Positions 8,499 through 17,232 of a stretch of DNA of 64,000 nt are shown here, one piece after another. Source of the stretch: Chloroflexota bacterium (GTDB taxonomy: Bacteria > Chloroflexota > Dehalococcoidia > Lucifugimonadales > Lucifugimonadaceae). Under the pieces are notes generated by a model. It saw nothing but the letters and a program-made list of their open reading frames with translations, searched no databases and was not told the DNA's origin. Numbering within the stretch: the first letter of the stretch is position 1; each line of letters begins with the position of its first letter. The position numbers were made by a program, and so were the translations under genes. The stretch is from contig JACZRO010000001.1 of assembly GCA_022574675.1 (NCBI GenBank), positions 22,111 to 86,110 on the forward strand, in the 5' to 3' direction.

Positions 8499-9809
8499 CT
8501 ACCCGGTCACGGCGGCGCCCGATTCCACGAAGCCCTGTATCTCAGCGTCCGAGTAGCCGGCCTCCGACAGCACTTCAAGCGTGTGCTCGCCAAGCCCCGG
8601 CGACGGCCGGACAGCCTCGGGAGATGTCTCCGACCACCTCGACAAGGGTCCCGCTCCCCGGACCTTGCCTCCGATCGGGTGTTGCAGCTCGTAAATCATC
8701 CCGGTAGCGCGGGACTGCTCGTGATCGAGCATTTCTTCCACGTAGTGGAGGGTGGCCGCCGGGACTCCGGCCTCGTGGAAGATGCGCAACCACTCTGCCG
8801 CCGGCTTAGCCCGGATCACCTCCTCGACCCGACGGGACAGGTCGATCGCGAATTGGATCGACTCCTCGGAAGCCGGGTCGTAGCCCTCGTTGAACCTGAT
8901 GTCATCGACGCCGAGGCAGTCTGCGGCCTTTTTCCGGAGAGGCTCGCTCAGACAGCCAAGGGTGATCACCTGGTCCGCCGTCTGGTAGGACCGGTAGTAG
9001 ACGAAGGCGGCGACCGGCAACACCCGGCGCTCGCGATAGACGGCGTCGATCTCGGCGTAGGTCAGGCCGGCTTCCCTGAGCAGGGGAAGCTCTTCGTTCA
9101 CGAAGTCGACCGTCGGCGCCGGAGCGTTCTCCACATGGGTCAGCGAAAGACCCTGGATCGTCAGGGCGTTGGCAAAGAGGGACGTCTCGATTTTCTGCCC
9201 TTTCCCTGTCCGCTCCCGATAGAAGAGCGCCGCGCAGACCGATTGGACGACCGAATATCCGGTCGCATAGTCGACCATCGGCATAGCCGTGAGGTAGCGC
9301 GGCACGCCTTCGTTCATCTTGAAATCGCCGGACTGGTAGCCGCTGAGGATACCTTCGGCCGCCATCACCCCGGTGAGTCCCTGCATGAGAAGGTCGTAGC
9401 CAGGGGAATTGGCGTACGGTCCCTCCCTGCCAAATGCGGTGATCTCGCTGTAGATGAGGTCCGGTTTCACCTCCCTCAACGTCTCGTAGTCGATGCCGAG
9501 ATTGGTGAGGACGTCGGCCCGGTTGTTGGCCGTGACGACGTCGGCCTGCGCCACAAGCTTGTGGACGATGTCCCGGCCCCGGTCCGAGGTCAGGTCGAGC
9601 GAGACAGACCTTTTGCCGCGGTTGACCGCGATGAAGCCCTTGCTCTCGGTATCGCTGATCGGCGCTATGCCGGCCCGCCAGGGATCTCCCCATGGAGGCT
9701 CGACCTTGATCACATCCGCGCCGAGGTCGGAGAGGAGCATGCCGCTAACCGGGCCAGCGATGATCTGCGAGAACTCGATAATCCGAATGCCCTGGAGCGG
9801 ACCGGTCAT
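8499..9809 (-). CDS. CaiB/BaiF family CoA-transferase (paralogue 2)
   Basis: A 436-residue family III CoA-transferase. Motifs are IEFSQIIAGP, LGADVIKVEPPWGDPWR, PMVDYATGY (catalytic Asp180) and TGKGQKIE. It is the most diverged of the four in two places: NNRADVLTNLGIDYE replaces the NHRPDVPAKLGIDYE seen in the others, and an insertion of about 10 residues (LSGYQSGDFK) precedes the catalytic segment. It lies 86 bp upstream of the next paralogue and 58 bp downstream of the previous one, within the same minus-strand set. Confidence 0.9.
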   Translation of the reverse strand: MTGPLQGIRIIEFSQIIAGPVSGMLLSDLGADVIKVEPPWGDPWRAGIAPISDTESKGFIAVNRGKRSVSLDLTSDRGRDIVHKLVAQADVVTANNRADVLTNLGIDYETLREVKPDLIYSEITAFGREGPYANSPGYDLLMQGLTGVMAAEGILSGYQSGDFKMNEGVPRYLTAMPMVDYATGYSVVQSVCAALFYRERTGKGQKIETSLFANALTIQGLSLTHVENAPAPTVDFVNEELPLLREAGLTYAEIDAVYRERRVLPVAAFVYYRSYQTADQVITLGCLSEPLRKKAADCLGVDDIRFNEGYDPASEESIQFAIDLSRRVEEVIRAKPAAEWLRIFHEAGVPAATLHYVEEMLDHEQSRATGMIYELQHPIGGKVRGAGPLSRWSETSPEAVRPSPGLGEHTLEVLSEAGYSDAEIQGFVESGAAVTG

Positions 9810-9867
9810 GCCTGCACCTGCCTGAAACTGTCCCGCGCGGCAACGTCGCCCGCCGCGATGGCGCAGC

Positions 9868-11145
9868 TTATCCCAGCGCGGCCCCGGATTCGAGCAATCT
9901 CGCGATCTCGCCGGCCGAATAACCGATCTCGGCCAGCACCTCTCGGGTGTGCTCTCCCAGGGCGGGGGACGGACGCTTTGCCTCGGGAGGGGTTTCCGAC
10001 CAGTTCGACAGTGGTCCGACGAGCTGCATTCTGCCGGCGGCGTGGTGGTCCTGCTCGATCACCAGGTCGTTGGCGATCACCTGCTCGTTATCGAGCAGTC
10101 CTTCGACGAACTGGACCGGCATCGCCGGAACGCCGGATTCTTTGAAGGCGCGCAGCCACTCCTCCGCGGACCGTTTCCGCATCTTGTCCTCGACCTCGAC
10201 GAGCAACTTCTCGGCGAACTCCACGGCGGCCGGATCCTCCTGGTCCCAGCCCGGCTCGAACCGGATGTCATGGAACCCGACGCAGTCCGCCATGCGCTTG
10301 CGGAGCGGCTCGCTCAGACAGGCCACGCTGATCACCGCGTCGGCGGTCTGGTACGGCCTGTAATAGACCAGCAGAGCGGGCGGGAACCAGCGGACCTCGT
10401 GATACAGATCGTTCAGCTCGCCGTACGAAAGGCCGGCTGCCTCAAGGGCCGGGAGGTCCTCATCATGCCAGCGCTGGGGCGCCGTCGGCTGGCCGGGAAT
10501 CCGTGCGAGGTGGCCGGACTGCAGGGCAAGAGCGTTGGCGAGGAGGGAGGTGCCGATCTTCTGGCCGACACCTGTCTTCTCCCGGTAGTACAGCGCGGCA
10601 CACACCGACTGGACGATGGCGTAACCGGTCGTGAAGTCCACAAACGGCGTGGTGCGGATCATGCGCGGCACGCCCCGCCACATAATCCCCTCGGACGACA
10701 TGATGCCGCTGAAACCCTGGGCCAGGACGTCATATCCCGGCGCTCCGGCGTACGGCCCCTTGAGCCCGTACGCGGAAGCCTCGCAGTAGATGATCCGGGG
10801 GTTCACGCCGGCGAGGGTCTCGTAGTCGATGCCGAGCTTTGCCGGCACGTCCGGGCGGTGGTTGGTGACGACGATGTCCGCCGCGGAGACAAGACGGTGG
10901 GCGACGGAGCGCGCTTCCGGCTTCGTCAGGTCGAGTTGTATCGATCTCTTGCCGCGGTTGACGGCGATGAAGGCGCGTGACTCATGATCGGCAAACCGGC
11001 CACCGCCCTCGCGCCACGGGTCTCCCCACGGCGGCTCCACCTTGACCACGTCCGCGCCCAGGTCCGACAGGAGCACGCCGCTAAAGGGCCCGGCGATGAT
11101 CTCCGAGAACTCGATGACCTTTACACCGTCAAGTGGACCTGCCAT
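9868..11145 (-). CDS. CaiB/BaiF family CoA-transferase (paralogue 1)
   Basis: A 425-residue family III CoA-transferase, first of the four in transcription order. Motifs are IEFSEIIAGP, LGADVVKVEPPWGDPWR, NHRPDVPAKLGIDYE, PFVDFTTGY (catalytic Asp170) and TGVGQKIG. It follows the SMP-30-like gene by about 70 bp on the same strand, so the five genes could form one operon. All four paralogues are full length with the catalytic aspartate present, so none looks like a decaying copy. Confidence 0.9.
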   Translation of the reverse strand: MAGPLDGVKVIEFSEIIAGPFSGVLLSDLGADVVKVEPPWGDPWREGGGRFADHESRAFIAVNRGKRSIQLDLTKPEARSVAHRLVSAADIVVTNHRPDVPAKLGIDYETLAGVNPRIIYCEASAYGLKGPYAGAPGYDVLAQGFSGIMSSEGIMWRGVPRMIRTTPFVDFTTGYAIVQSVCAALYYREKTGVGQKIGTSLLANALALQSGHLARIPGQPTAPQRWHDEDLPALEAAGLSYGELNDLYHEVRWFPPALLVYYRPYQTADAVISVACLSEPLRKRMADCVGFHDIRFEPGWDQEDPAAVEFAEKLLVEVEDKMRKRSAEEWLRAFKESGVPAMPVQFVEGLLDNEQVIANDLVIEQDHHAAGRMQLVGPLSNWSETPPEAKRPSPALGEHTREVLAEIGYSAGEIARLLESGAALG

Positions 11146-11215
11146 GCGTCCTACCAGCCTTCCTGTGCGCCAGGCCGTTACGCCGACCCTTCGAGGGCCT
11201 CAGGGAGCGGCCGGC

Positions 11216-12079
11216 CTAGCGGCGCGGCGGCGTGATCTGTGCGCCGCGGACCCCGGCGTCAAGACGTTCAATGCTGTGGCTGCCGGCCACGGTCACATAC
11301 ACCGAGTCCTCCCACCAGCACAGGTTCGTGACCCGGTCGCCGCGCATCGGGTAGCTGCGCACCAACTTTCCAGCTTCTACGTCGATCACGTCCATCGTGC
11401 CGTTAACCCAGCGGGCGACCCACAGGCGGCCATGCTCGTCAAACTGGCAGCCATCGACCATCGGGTTCGGGAACTGGTAGACGAGCTGTTCGTTGGAGGC
11501 GTTGCCGTCGGCGTCAAGGTCGTACGACACGATGCTGTTGGTGCGCGACATCGCTACGAAGAGCCGACGCTGGTCGGGATGGATGGCCAGGCCGTTCGGG
11601 TACTCAAGGTCCCCGGCGATGCGGGTGACGGCGCCCGGCGCGTCCGGCTCGGGCATCGCGATCCGGTACACCGCGCCGGGCAGCGGGTCAGAGCCGGCGC
11701 CGGGGTCGGTGAAATAGACGTTGCCCTTCAAGTCCAGGCAGACGTCGTTTGGCGCCATGTACGGCTCGCCCTCAAAGGAATCGGTCAGGACCTCGATCAA
11801 CTTCCGGTCGATATCGATTCGGGTGATCCGTCTCCCGTCGTGATCGGCGCATATCAACCCGCGATTGCCGTCGTACTTGAGGCCGTTGACGACGCCCCCT
11901 GTGTCGATCCACGCTTCCACCAGCCCGCGCGGCGCCATCCTGCCCAGCGTGCCACGCCGGGCGTAGTTCACGAAATACAGGTATCCGTCATCGTCGAAAA
12001 TCGGCCCTTCGGCAAACTCGATGTTCGCCACCACGGGGTAGGGCGTGAGGGTCTTCGGCAGCTCTGGCGCTTCGGCCAC
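11216..12079 (-). CDS. SMP-30/gluconolactonase/LRE-like beta-propeller protein
   Basis: A 287-residue protein of the SMP-30/gluconolactonase family, six-bladed propellers that hydrolyse lactones with a single metal ion. Conserved elements visible are EFAEGPIFDDDGYLYFVN (metal-binding Glu and first blade), PNDVCLDLKGNVYFTD (Asn ligand), YPNGLAIHPDQRRLFV (Asn ligand) and VDGCQFDEHGRLWVARW (catalytic/metal Asp). GTG at 12079 is chosen because GAGGAG lies six bases upstream; the longer open frame to 12241 lacks family similarity. It sits upstream of the four CoA-transferases and could supply a hydroxy-acid for CoA activation, which is inference. Confidence 0.82.
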   Translation of the reverse strand: MAEAPELPKTLTPYPVVANIEFAEGPIFDDDGYLYFVNYARRGTLGRMAPRGLVEAWIDTGGVVNGLKYDGNRGLICADHDGRRITRIDIDRKLIEVLTDSFEGEPYMAPNDVCLDLKGNVYFTDPGAGSDPLPGAVYRIAMPEPDAPGAVTRIAGDLEYPNGLAIHPDQRRLFVAMSRTNSIVSYDLDADGNASNEQLVYQFPNPMVDGCQFDEHGRLWVARWVNGTMDVIDVEAGKLVRSYPMRGDRVTNLCWWEDSVYVTVAGSHSIERLDAGVRGAQITPPRR

Positions 12080-12265
12080 GCAATGCTCCTCGTCTACTGT
12101 CCGGTGTCGCCCCGTGTCCCGAGCAGGACGAATGGGCGGTTCGTGCCGATCGGTGGCCAAACCTAGCACTAGTTCCAGGGTCGTACAACTTCTGCTGCGC
12201 CCGGGCCAGCCGCCGCAAAGCTCCCGCGCGGTGAGACGCAAGCGGCGGACCGCGTCACAGACCCA

Positions 12266-13477
12266 TCACGACCCGCGATCAAGAGCATCGATAACGGTGT
12301 CCAGGTCTTTGTCCCCCCGCCCGGACAGCAGCAGCAACACGATCGCATCAGGGTCCAGGGTCGGAACAAATTCCGACAGATACGCGAGCGCGTGGGAGGG
12401 CTCCAGCGCCGGGATGATGCCTTCAGTACGGCTCAACAGTTGGAACCCTTCGATCGCCTGGGCGTCGGTCACGGCGACGTACTGCGCCCGTTCTGTGTCC
12501 TTCAGATAGCTGTGTTCCGGCCCCACGCCCGGGTAGTCCAACCCGGCCGAGATGCTGTGCGCTTCCTTTACCTGGCCGTGCTCGTCCTGGAGCAGGTAGG
12601 ACATGGCGCCGTGCAGCACGCCCGGGCGTCCCCTGGTCATCGTCGCGGCGTGCTTGTCCGTGTCCACGCCCTCCCCTGCCGCCTCGACGCCGATCAACGA
12701 CACTTCGTCATCGTCGACAAAGCCGCTGAATAGGCCGATGGCGTTGCTGCCCCCGCCCACACACGCGACGGCGTAGTCGGGGAGACGTCCCGTGGCTTCA
12801 AGAATCTGCGCCCGCGCCTCGCGGCCGATCACCGACTGGAAGTCGCGCACGATCATCGGGTACGGGTGCGGGCCGACGACGCTGCCGATGATGTAGTGGG
12901 TTGTCTCGATGTTCGTGACCCAGTCGCGGATCGTCTCGTTGATGGCGTCCTTCAGCGTGCGGCTGCCCGAGGTCACGGTCTCGACGCTGGCGCCGAGAAG
13001 CTCCATGCGACGGACGTTGGGCGCCTGCCTGCGGATGTCTTCCTCGCCCATGTAGACGATGCACTCCATGCCGAACATCGCGCAGACGGTCGCGGCGGCG
13101 ACGCCGTGCTGGCCGGCCCCGGTCTCGGCGATGATCCGTTTCTTGCCGAGACGGCGAGCGAGGAGCGCCTGGCCGACGGCGTTGTTGATCTTGTGCGCGC
13201 CGGTATGGATCAGGTCTTCACGCTTGATGTAGATGCGTGCGCCGCCCAGTTCCCGGGTCAGGTTGGCGGCGAAGTAGAGGGGCGACGGGCGGCCCACGTA
13301 GTCGGACAACAGCCCGTCCAGTTCTTCACGGAAGGCCGGGTCGGAGCGCGCCGACTCGTACTCGCGCTCCAGTTCTTCGAGCGCGGCCATAAGGGTCTCG
13401 GGAACGAACCGCCCGCCGTAGTCGCCAAAACGGCCGCGGGAGTCGGGTAGGGTGGGGCGTGGTGTCTTGCCGGTCAA
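12266..13477 (-). CDS. trpB: Tryptophan synthase beta chain
   Basis: TrpB condenses indole with serine in a PLP-dependent reaction. The 403-residue protein from TTG 13477 matches the usual 395-405 length and starts just before the conserved [17 protein letters not shown]. The PLP lysine is in [20 protein letters not shown] and the phosphate-binding [12 protein letters not shown] are present. AGGA is seven bases before the TTG; the longer frame to 13582 adds 35 residues without family similarity. No trpA or other trp gene is adjacent, so this copy stands alone here. Confidence 0.92.
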   Translation of the reverse strand: MTGKTPRPTLPDSRGRFGDYGGRFVPETLMAALEELEREYESARSDPAFREELDGLLSDYVGRPSPLYFAANLTRELGGARIYIKREDLIHTGAHKINNAVGQALLARRLGKKRIIAETGAGQHGVAAATVCAMFGMECIVYMGEEDIRRQAPNVRRMELLGASVETVTSGSRTLKDAINETIRDWVTNIETTHYIIGSVVGPHPYPMIVRDFQSVIGREARAQILEATGRLPDYAVACVGGGSNAIGLFSGFVDDDEVSLIGVEAAGEGVDTDKHAATMTRGRPGVLHGAMSYLLQDEHGQVKEAHSISAGLDYPGVGPEHSYLKDTERAQYVAVTDAQAIEGFQLLSRTEGIIPALEPSHALAYLSEFVPTLDPDAIVLLLLSGRGDKDLDTVIDALDRGS

Positions 13478-13554
13478 TTGGATTTCCTGGCCCGGACTGC
13501 GACCACTCGTCACACACCGGGCGGAATCGGGACGGTAAGCGTTAGGGCTGAAGC

Positions 13555-13560
13555 TAGAAT
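13555..13560 (+). promoter_or_regulatory. Possible -10 box (TAGAAT) upstream of the dCMP deaminase-like gene
   Basis: TAGAAT lies in the divergent spacer between trpB and the deaminase gene, about 90 bases before the first homologous codons of the latter. No convincing -35 box was found, so this is tentative. Confidence 0.25.
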
Positions 13561-13673
13561 AGCAGCCCGCTGATCCTGCCACTCGCCAGCATTTTAAGGT
13601 CCTGAGTCTTCTGAGACGGCCTGTTATCGCCTCCGAAACCCCACGTATACGCCCCGATCGAGACCAGTACTAC

Positions 13674-14198
13674 ATGGGCATCGCCCTGGCGGTACGGGCG
13701 CGGGCGAACTGCCGCGGCACCAGGGTCGGCGCCGTAATCGTTCGGGACGACCGCATCGTTTCGACGGGATACAACGGCACGGCCGAAGGCGCCCCGAACT
13801 GCGAGGAAGGCGGATGCGACCGCTGCGCCAACCGCGGCGGCCGGTACGCGTCCGGCGAGGCGTACGACCTGTGCATCTGCGTTCACGCCGAGCAGAACGC
13901 CATCCTGTCCGCGGCGCGGTTCGGGATCCCGGTCGAGGGGACGGACGTGTATACGACGGTGCGGCCTTGCTTCAACTGCACAAAGGAACTGGTGCAGGTA
14001 AAGGTGCGATCGGTTCGCTACCTGTACGACTGGCGGCATCCCCGCGACGATGTCCGCGACGAGTACGACCGGCTGCAGGGCCGCATCGGCCTCGTGGAGC
14101 AGGTCGATGCGGCCGACGAGGACGCCGCGTGGGCGATGCCCGGGCTGCGGGGCCCGAAGGAAACGGACCCGCCCGGACCGGGCGCCCAGAGCGGGTAG
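13674..14198 (+). CDS. Deoxycytidylate (dCMP) deaminase/ComEB-like zinc deaminase
   Basis: A cytosine/dCMP deaminase fold protein that hydrolyses the amino group of a deoxycytidylate-type substrate. The zinc centre is visible as VHAEQNAIL (His-Ala-Glu) and RPCFNC (Pro-Cys-x-x-Cys), with an additional CDRC pair in the substrate loop as in dCMP deaminases. The ATG at 13674 (MGIALAVRARANC) is the first usual start, but the in-frame codons upstream encode RPDRDQYY, which fits the family's opening R-P-x-x-D-x-Y-F. The true start is therefore probably further upstream at an unusual codon. The C-terminus is a proline/glycine-rich tail. Confidence 0.82.
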   Translation: MGIALAVRARANCRGTRVGAVIVRDDRIVSTGYNGTAEGAPNCEEGGCDRCANRGGRYASGEAYDLCICVHAEQNAILSAARFGIPVEGTDVYTTVRPCFNCTKELVQVKVRSVRYLYDWRHPRDDVRDEYDRLQGRIGLVEQVDAADEDAAWAMPGLRGPKETDPPGPGAQSG

Positions 14199-14529
14199 TG
14201 GACGCGTTCGGCGTTGATCGCGAACGGCCGCGTTTGCGCTCTGTCCTTCCGCGGAAGGACCCCCTCACCCTGCACCCTCTCCCGCCATGGGGAGAGGGGA
14301 CGACTGCAGGCGCTGCCAGGGCCAGCAGAGGTAGAGGCCCGACGGAGGTGACCATATCCCCTCTCCCGCCATGGGGAGAGGGGACGACTGCAGGCGCTGC
14401 CAGGGCCACCAGCAGAGGTAGAGGCCCGACGGCGGGTGACCATATCCCCTCTCCCGCCGGGAGAGGATTCAGGTGAGGGGAACAGGGTCGGATCGAAATC
14501 CGATCCTGAGACGAGTGCGCTTGCCAATG
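14199..14529. other. Gene-free stretch holding palindromic repeats
   Basis: This stretch between the deaminase gene and folB holds the tandem palindromic repeats listed separately. The small open frames seen here in several frames simply translate the repeat (PLPPWGEG and similar) and are not treated as genes. Confidence 0.7.
14275..14467. repeat. Tandem palindromic repeat, two units of 84 and 88 bp plus a partial third
   Basis: Each unit begins with the imperfect palindrome CCCTCTCCCGCCATGGGGAG, which can fold into a hairpin (CCCTCTCCC pairing with GGGAGAGGG). It is followed by about 60 bp of conserved spacer containing GACTGCAGGCGCTGCCAGGG. Units start at 14275, 14359 and 14447; the third keeps only the hairpin, CCTCTCCCGCCGGGAGAGG. 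Units 1 and 2 differ by a 3-base and a 1-base insertion. This looks like a dispersed intergenic palindromic element in local tandem rather than a terminator alone. Confidence 0.85.
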
Positions 14530-14907
14530 TCAGCCCGTCGAGAACCCCGGTGTGGTCTCCCGGCTGATCTCGACGCCCACAGAGTCAACGCCGCGGAGAG
14601 CGCCCGGCTTCTGCACGCTCACGTCGGCGCGGATGACGCTTTCCGGCTCGAGGCAGATATTCGCGATGCTCTGCGCCATCGCCTCGATCAGCCCGTAGGA
14701 CGAGGCCTCGACGTGCTCCTGGACCGCTTTCGAGACATCACGGTAGTTGACGGTGTCCGCGATGTCATCGGACTCCCCGGCGCGGCTGAGGTCAGCGTGC
14801 AGGGTGATGTCGATAATCACCTCCTGCTTCACCTCCCGCTCCCAGTCGTTGATCCCGATGATGCATTGGACGTGGAGCCCGGTGATGTGGATCTGATCGG
14901 AAGTCAC
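14530..14907 (-). CDS. folB: Dihydroneopterin aldolase
   Basis: FolB splits 7,8-dihydroneopterin to 6-hydroxymethyl-dihydropterin and glycolaldehyde in tetrahydrofolate synthesis. The 125-residue protein begins TSDQIHITGLHVQCIIGIND after a GTG at 14907, with GAGGAGGG just upstream; the longer frame to 15021 is not supported. Family features are the N-terminal IxGLxVxCxIG strand, WEREVKQEVIID, DTVNYRDVS, and SVQKPGAL, where the catalytic lysine lies. Size fits the family (about 120 residues). It follows two SDR genes and folE on the same strand, a folate cluster. Confidence 0.9.
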   Translation of the reverse strand: MTSDQIHITGLHVQCIIGINDWEREVKQEVIIDITLHADLSRAGESDDIADTVNYRDVSKAVQEHVEASSYGLIEAMAQSIANICLEPESVIRADVSVQKPGALRGVDSVGVEISRETTPGFSTG

Positions 14908-15030
14908 TGGCCCTCCTCTTCGCTCAGGCGCCGACGTGATGCCGGGACGCGAGGTTCTCCCTCTCCGTTGCCCCCGTATCGAGTACGGGGCATGCACTCT
15001 CCCGCTGCGAAAGGGGAACACGGAAAGATG

Positions 15031-15705
15031 TCATGCCCGGTTGAACACGTGAATCCGGTCGCCCGAGATACTTGCCGCCTCATCGCCGGCTAGGAACACC
15101 ATGGTCGCCGCAAGCTGCGCCGGAGGCACCCACGTGTCGAAGTCAGCGTCCGGCATCCCGGCGCGGTTTCCGGGTGTATCGATGACCGAGGGCACCACCG
15201 CGTTCACGGTGATCCCTGAGTCGCGCGTCTCGTCCGCCATCACCTCGGTCAGCGCCAGCACGCCGGCCTTTGCTACCGAATACGGGCCGTTGCCGCCGAC
15301 GCCGCGCTCGCCCTGTCGGGCGCCGACGTTGATGATCCTGCCGCTGCCCCGCTCGATCATGTGAGGGAGCACGGCGCGTGACATGACCAGCACGGATTTG
15401 AAGTTAATGTCGAACAGTCCGTCCCAGTCTTCGTCGCTGATCTCTGACACGGGGGGTTGCGGCCGCCATGCGCCCACGAGGTTTACCAGGACGTCAATCC
15501 GGCCGCGGTCGGCAATTATGCCCCGGACAGCGGTCGCGGCCGCGGCGGGGTCGGTCACATCAAATCGCATCGCGGCGTCTGGATGCGCGGCGTCACAACC
15601 CACAACGCTGTATCCGGCCGACTCGAACGCCGGCACGACCGCCGATCCGAGCCCGCCCGTCGCGCCCGTGATCAACGCGACCCGGGCGTTGGATTCATGT
15701 GTCAT
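15031..15705 (-). CDS. SDR family oxidoreductase
   Basis: A 224-residue short-chain dehydrogenase/reductase. The N-terminal nucleotide-binding motif is TGATGGLG, the structural motif is VNLVGAW (in place of NNAG), and the catalytic pair is in PYSVAKAG (Tyr-x-x-x-Lys). ATG 15705 is preferred because GGAG lies six bases upstream and the open frame to 15756 overlaps the previous gene. It begins 16 bp after the stop of the pteridine-reductase-like SDR, and folB follows, so a role in pterin metabolism is possible but not shown by its own sequence. Confidence 0.82.
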   Translation of the reverse strand: MTHESNARVALITGATGGLGSAVVPAFESAGYSVVGCDAAHPDAAMRFDVTDPAAAATAVRGIIADRGRIDVLVNLVGAWRPQPPVSEISDEDWDGLFDINFKSVLVMSRAVLPHMIERGSGRIINVGARQGERGVGGNGPYSVAKAGVLALTEVMADETRDSGITVNAVVPSVIDTPGNRAGMPDADFDTWVPPAQLAATMVFLAGDEAASISGDRIHVFNRA

Positions 15706-15721
15706 CGTGGTCTCCAATGCG

Positions 15722-16462
15722 TCATGTGCGGGACAGTCTCTGGCCGCCATCGACATAGATCGTCTCGCCGGTAATGTAGTCGTTCTCTACAAGGGTCATG
15801 ACCACGTGCGCGACCTCCTCGGGAGTCCCGAGGCGTCCAAGAGGCGTGCGTGCCGCAAGCTTTTTCGCAAGCGCCTCATTCTCGTCCGGCTCGGCCGTGA
15901 CCGGCAGCAGTATGGCCCCGAGCGCCACCTCATTGACCTGGACGGTCGGCGCGAGTGATGCGGCAAGAGAGCGCGTAAGTCCTCCCAGCGCCGCCTTACT
16001 GACGCCGTAAGCGAACCGCTTGGGCCGCGTCGTCTTCCAGTCGGTGAGGTTGATGATCTTGCCGGGCCTTCCGTCGAGGTGTTCAGACATGGCCCGGGAA
16101 AGGATGAACGGCGCCGTCACGTTCACCGCAAAGTTCTCGTCCCAGTCGGCATCCGTGGTCTCGTTAATTCCCCGGTCTCGAAATACCGACGCGCTGTTGA
16201 CCAGGATGTCCAGCGCGCCGAACCGATCGACCACGGCCGTGACCAGCGATTCGACCTGTGCCCGATCAGTGAGATCCGCGCGGAACAGATCTGCCTCACC
16301 GCCACAGGCGTTGATCTCATCTGCAAGCTGACGCGCCTCCGGTTCCGAGCTCCGGTAGTGAACCGCAATCCGGGCGCCGGCGTCCGCCAGCCGGCGCGCT
16401 ATGACCTTGCCGACACGTACGCCGGCGCCGGTTACGAGGGCGACTTTCCCTTGAGGTCTCAT
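15722..16462 (-). CDS. Pteridine reductase-like SDR (FolM/PTR1 type)
   Basis: A 246-residue SDR. The nucleotide-binding motif reads TGAGVRVG, that is T-G-x3-R-x-G, the variant characteristic of pteridine reductases (PTR1, FolM), in which the Arg binds NADPH phosphate. Next come VNSASVF (pteridine reductases have N-S/A-A-S-x-F) and the catalytic YGVSKAALGG. This, with folE upstream and folB downstream, supports reduction of a dihydropterin or dihydrofolate. No folA or thyA was seen in the window. An ordinary ketoreductase activity cannot be excluded. Confidence 0.75.
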   Translation of the reverse strand: MRPQGKVALVTGAGVRVGKVIARRLADAGARIAVHYRSSEPEARQLADEINACGGEADLFRADLTDRAQVESLVTAVVDRFGALDILVNSASVFRDRGINETTDADWDENFAVNVTAPFILSRAMSEHLDGRPGKIINLTDWKTTRPKRFAYGVSKAALGGLTRSLAASLAPTVQVNEVALGAILLPVTAEPDENEALAKKLAARTPLGRLGTPEEVAHVVMTLVENDYITGETIYVDGGQRLSRT

Positions 16463-16501
16463 CTGGAAGGACTCATCCGGTCGCGAGGCGCTGCGGTCCC
16501 G

Positions 16502-17167
16502 CTACATCAGCGGGTCAGAACCCGGGCGGATGTGCATCATGAACTCCGCGCGCGTGGATGGATTGTCCCGGAATGCCCCGAGCATGGCGCTAGTGACCAT
16601 GCGGGAGTGATGCTTCTTGACGCCGCGCATGGCGGCGCACAGGTGGGTGGCCTCAACCACCACCGCGACACCGCGCGGCTTGATGAGATCCTCAAGGAAG
16701 TTGGCAATCTGTTGCGTCATACGCTCCTGTACCTGGAGCCGCCGGGCGAACATATCCACCAGCCGCGGGATCTTGGACAGGCCGACCACCTTATCCTCCG
16801 GCAGGTAGCCGACCGACGCCCGGCCGTAGAACGGAAGCATGTGATGCTCACACATGCTGTAGAAGTCGATGTCCCTGATGACCACCATCTCATCGTATTC
16901 GACGTCGAACAGGGCGTTGTTGAGCAGCTCCACCGGGTCGGTGGCGTAGCCGGACAGGAGTTCGTCGTACATCCGTGCGACGCGCGAGGGAGTATTGGCG
17001 ACGCCGTCCCGCGAGGAGTCTTCACCGACCGCGTCAATGATGGTGCGGACAGCACCCGCCACGACGGCCTTGCATTCCGCGCTAAGAACGGGACCGTCCT
17101 CGAACTCGGGGTACTCGGTCTGGCTTGCATGTCCGTCGCGGCCTGCGAGAGATTTCTCTTTGATCAT
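16502..17167 (-). CDS. folE: GTP cyclohydrolase I
   Basis: FolE converts GTP to 7,8-dihydroneopterin triphosphate, the entry step of folate synthesis. The 221-residue protein from ATG 17167 has AGGAAGGA five bases upstream. Key elements seen: NTPSRVARMYDELLSGY, the zinc/active-site MCEHHMLPFYGRASVGY, GLSKIPRLVDMFARRLQVQE, and the second zinc Cys in THLCAAMRG, then TSAMLG. Length fits the family. It is the first gene of the minus-strand folE-SDR-SDR-folB cluster. Confidence 0.95.
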   Translation of the reverse strand: MIKEKSLAGRDGHASQTEYPEFEDGPVLSAECKAVVAGAVRTIIDAVGEDSSRDGVANTPSRVARMYDELLSGYATDPVELLNNALFDVEYDEMVVIRDIDFYSMCEHHMLPFYGRASVGYLPEDKVVGLSKIPRLVDMFARRLQVQERMTQQIANFLEDLIKPRGVAVVVEATHLCAAMRGVKKHHSRMVTSAMLGAFRDNPSTRAEFMMHIRPGSDPLM

Positions 17168-17232
17168 TAAGGTCCTTCCTGCCGCGGCGACAAGGCTGCG
17201 ACCGGCGTCCAACTGTAAGAATTGGCAGTTTA

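Noticed and set aside
8442-10145. Long plus-strand open frame of 567 residues
   Set aside because: It lies opposite two CoA-transferase genes with clear family motifs; high GC makes long antisense frames common.
9949-10980. 343-residue plus-strand open frame
   Set aside because: Antisense to a CoA-transferase gene and without family features.
14275-14467. Possible CRISPR array
   Set aside because: Units are about 85 bp with conserved spacers and inner palindromes, so they do not show short repeats with unique spacers.
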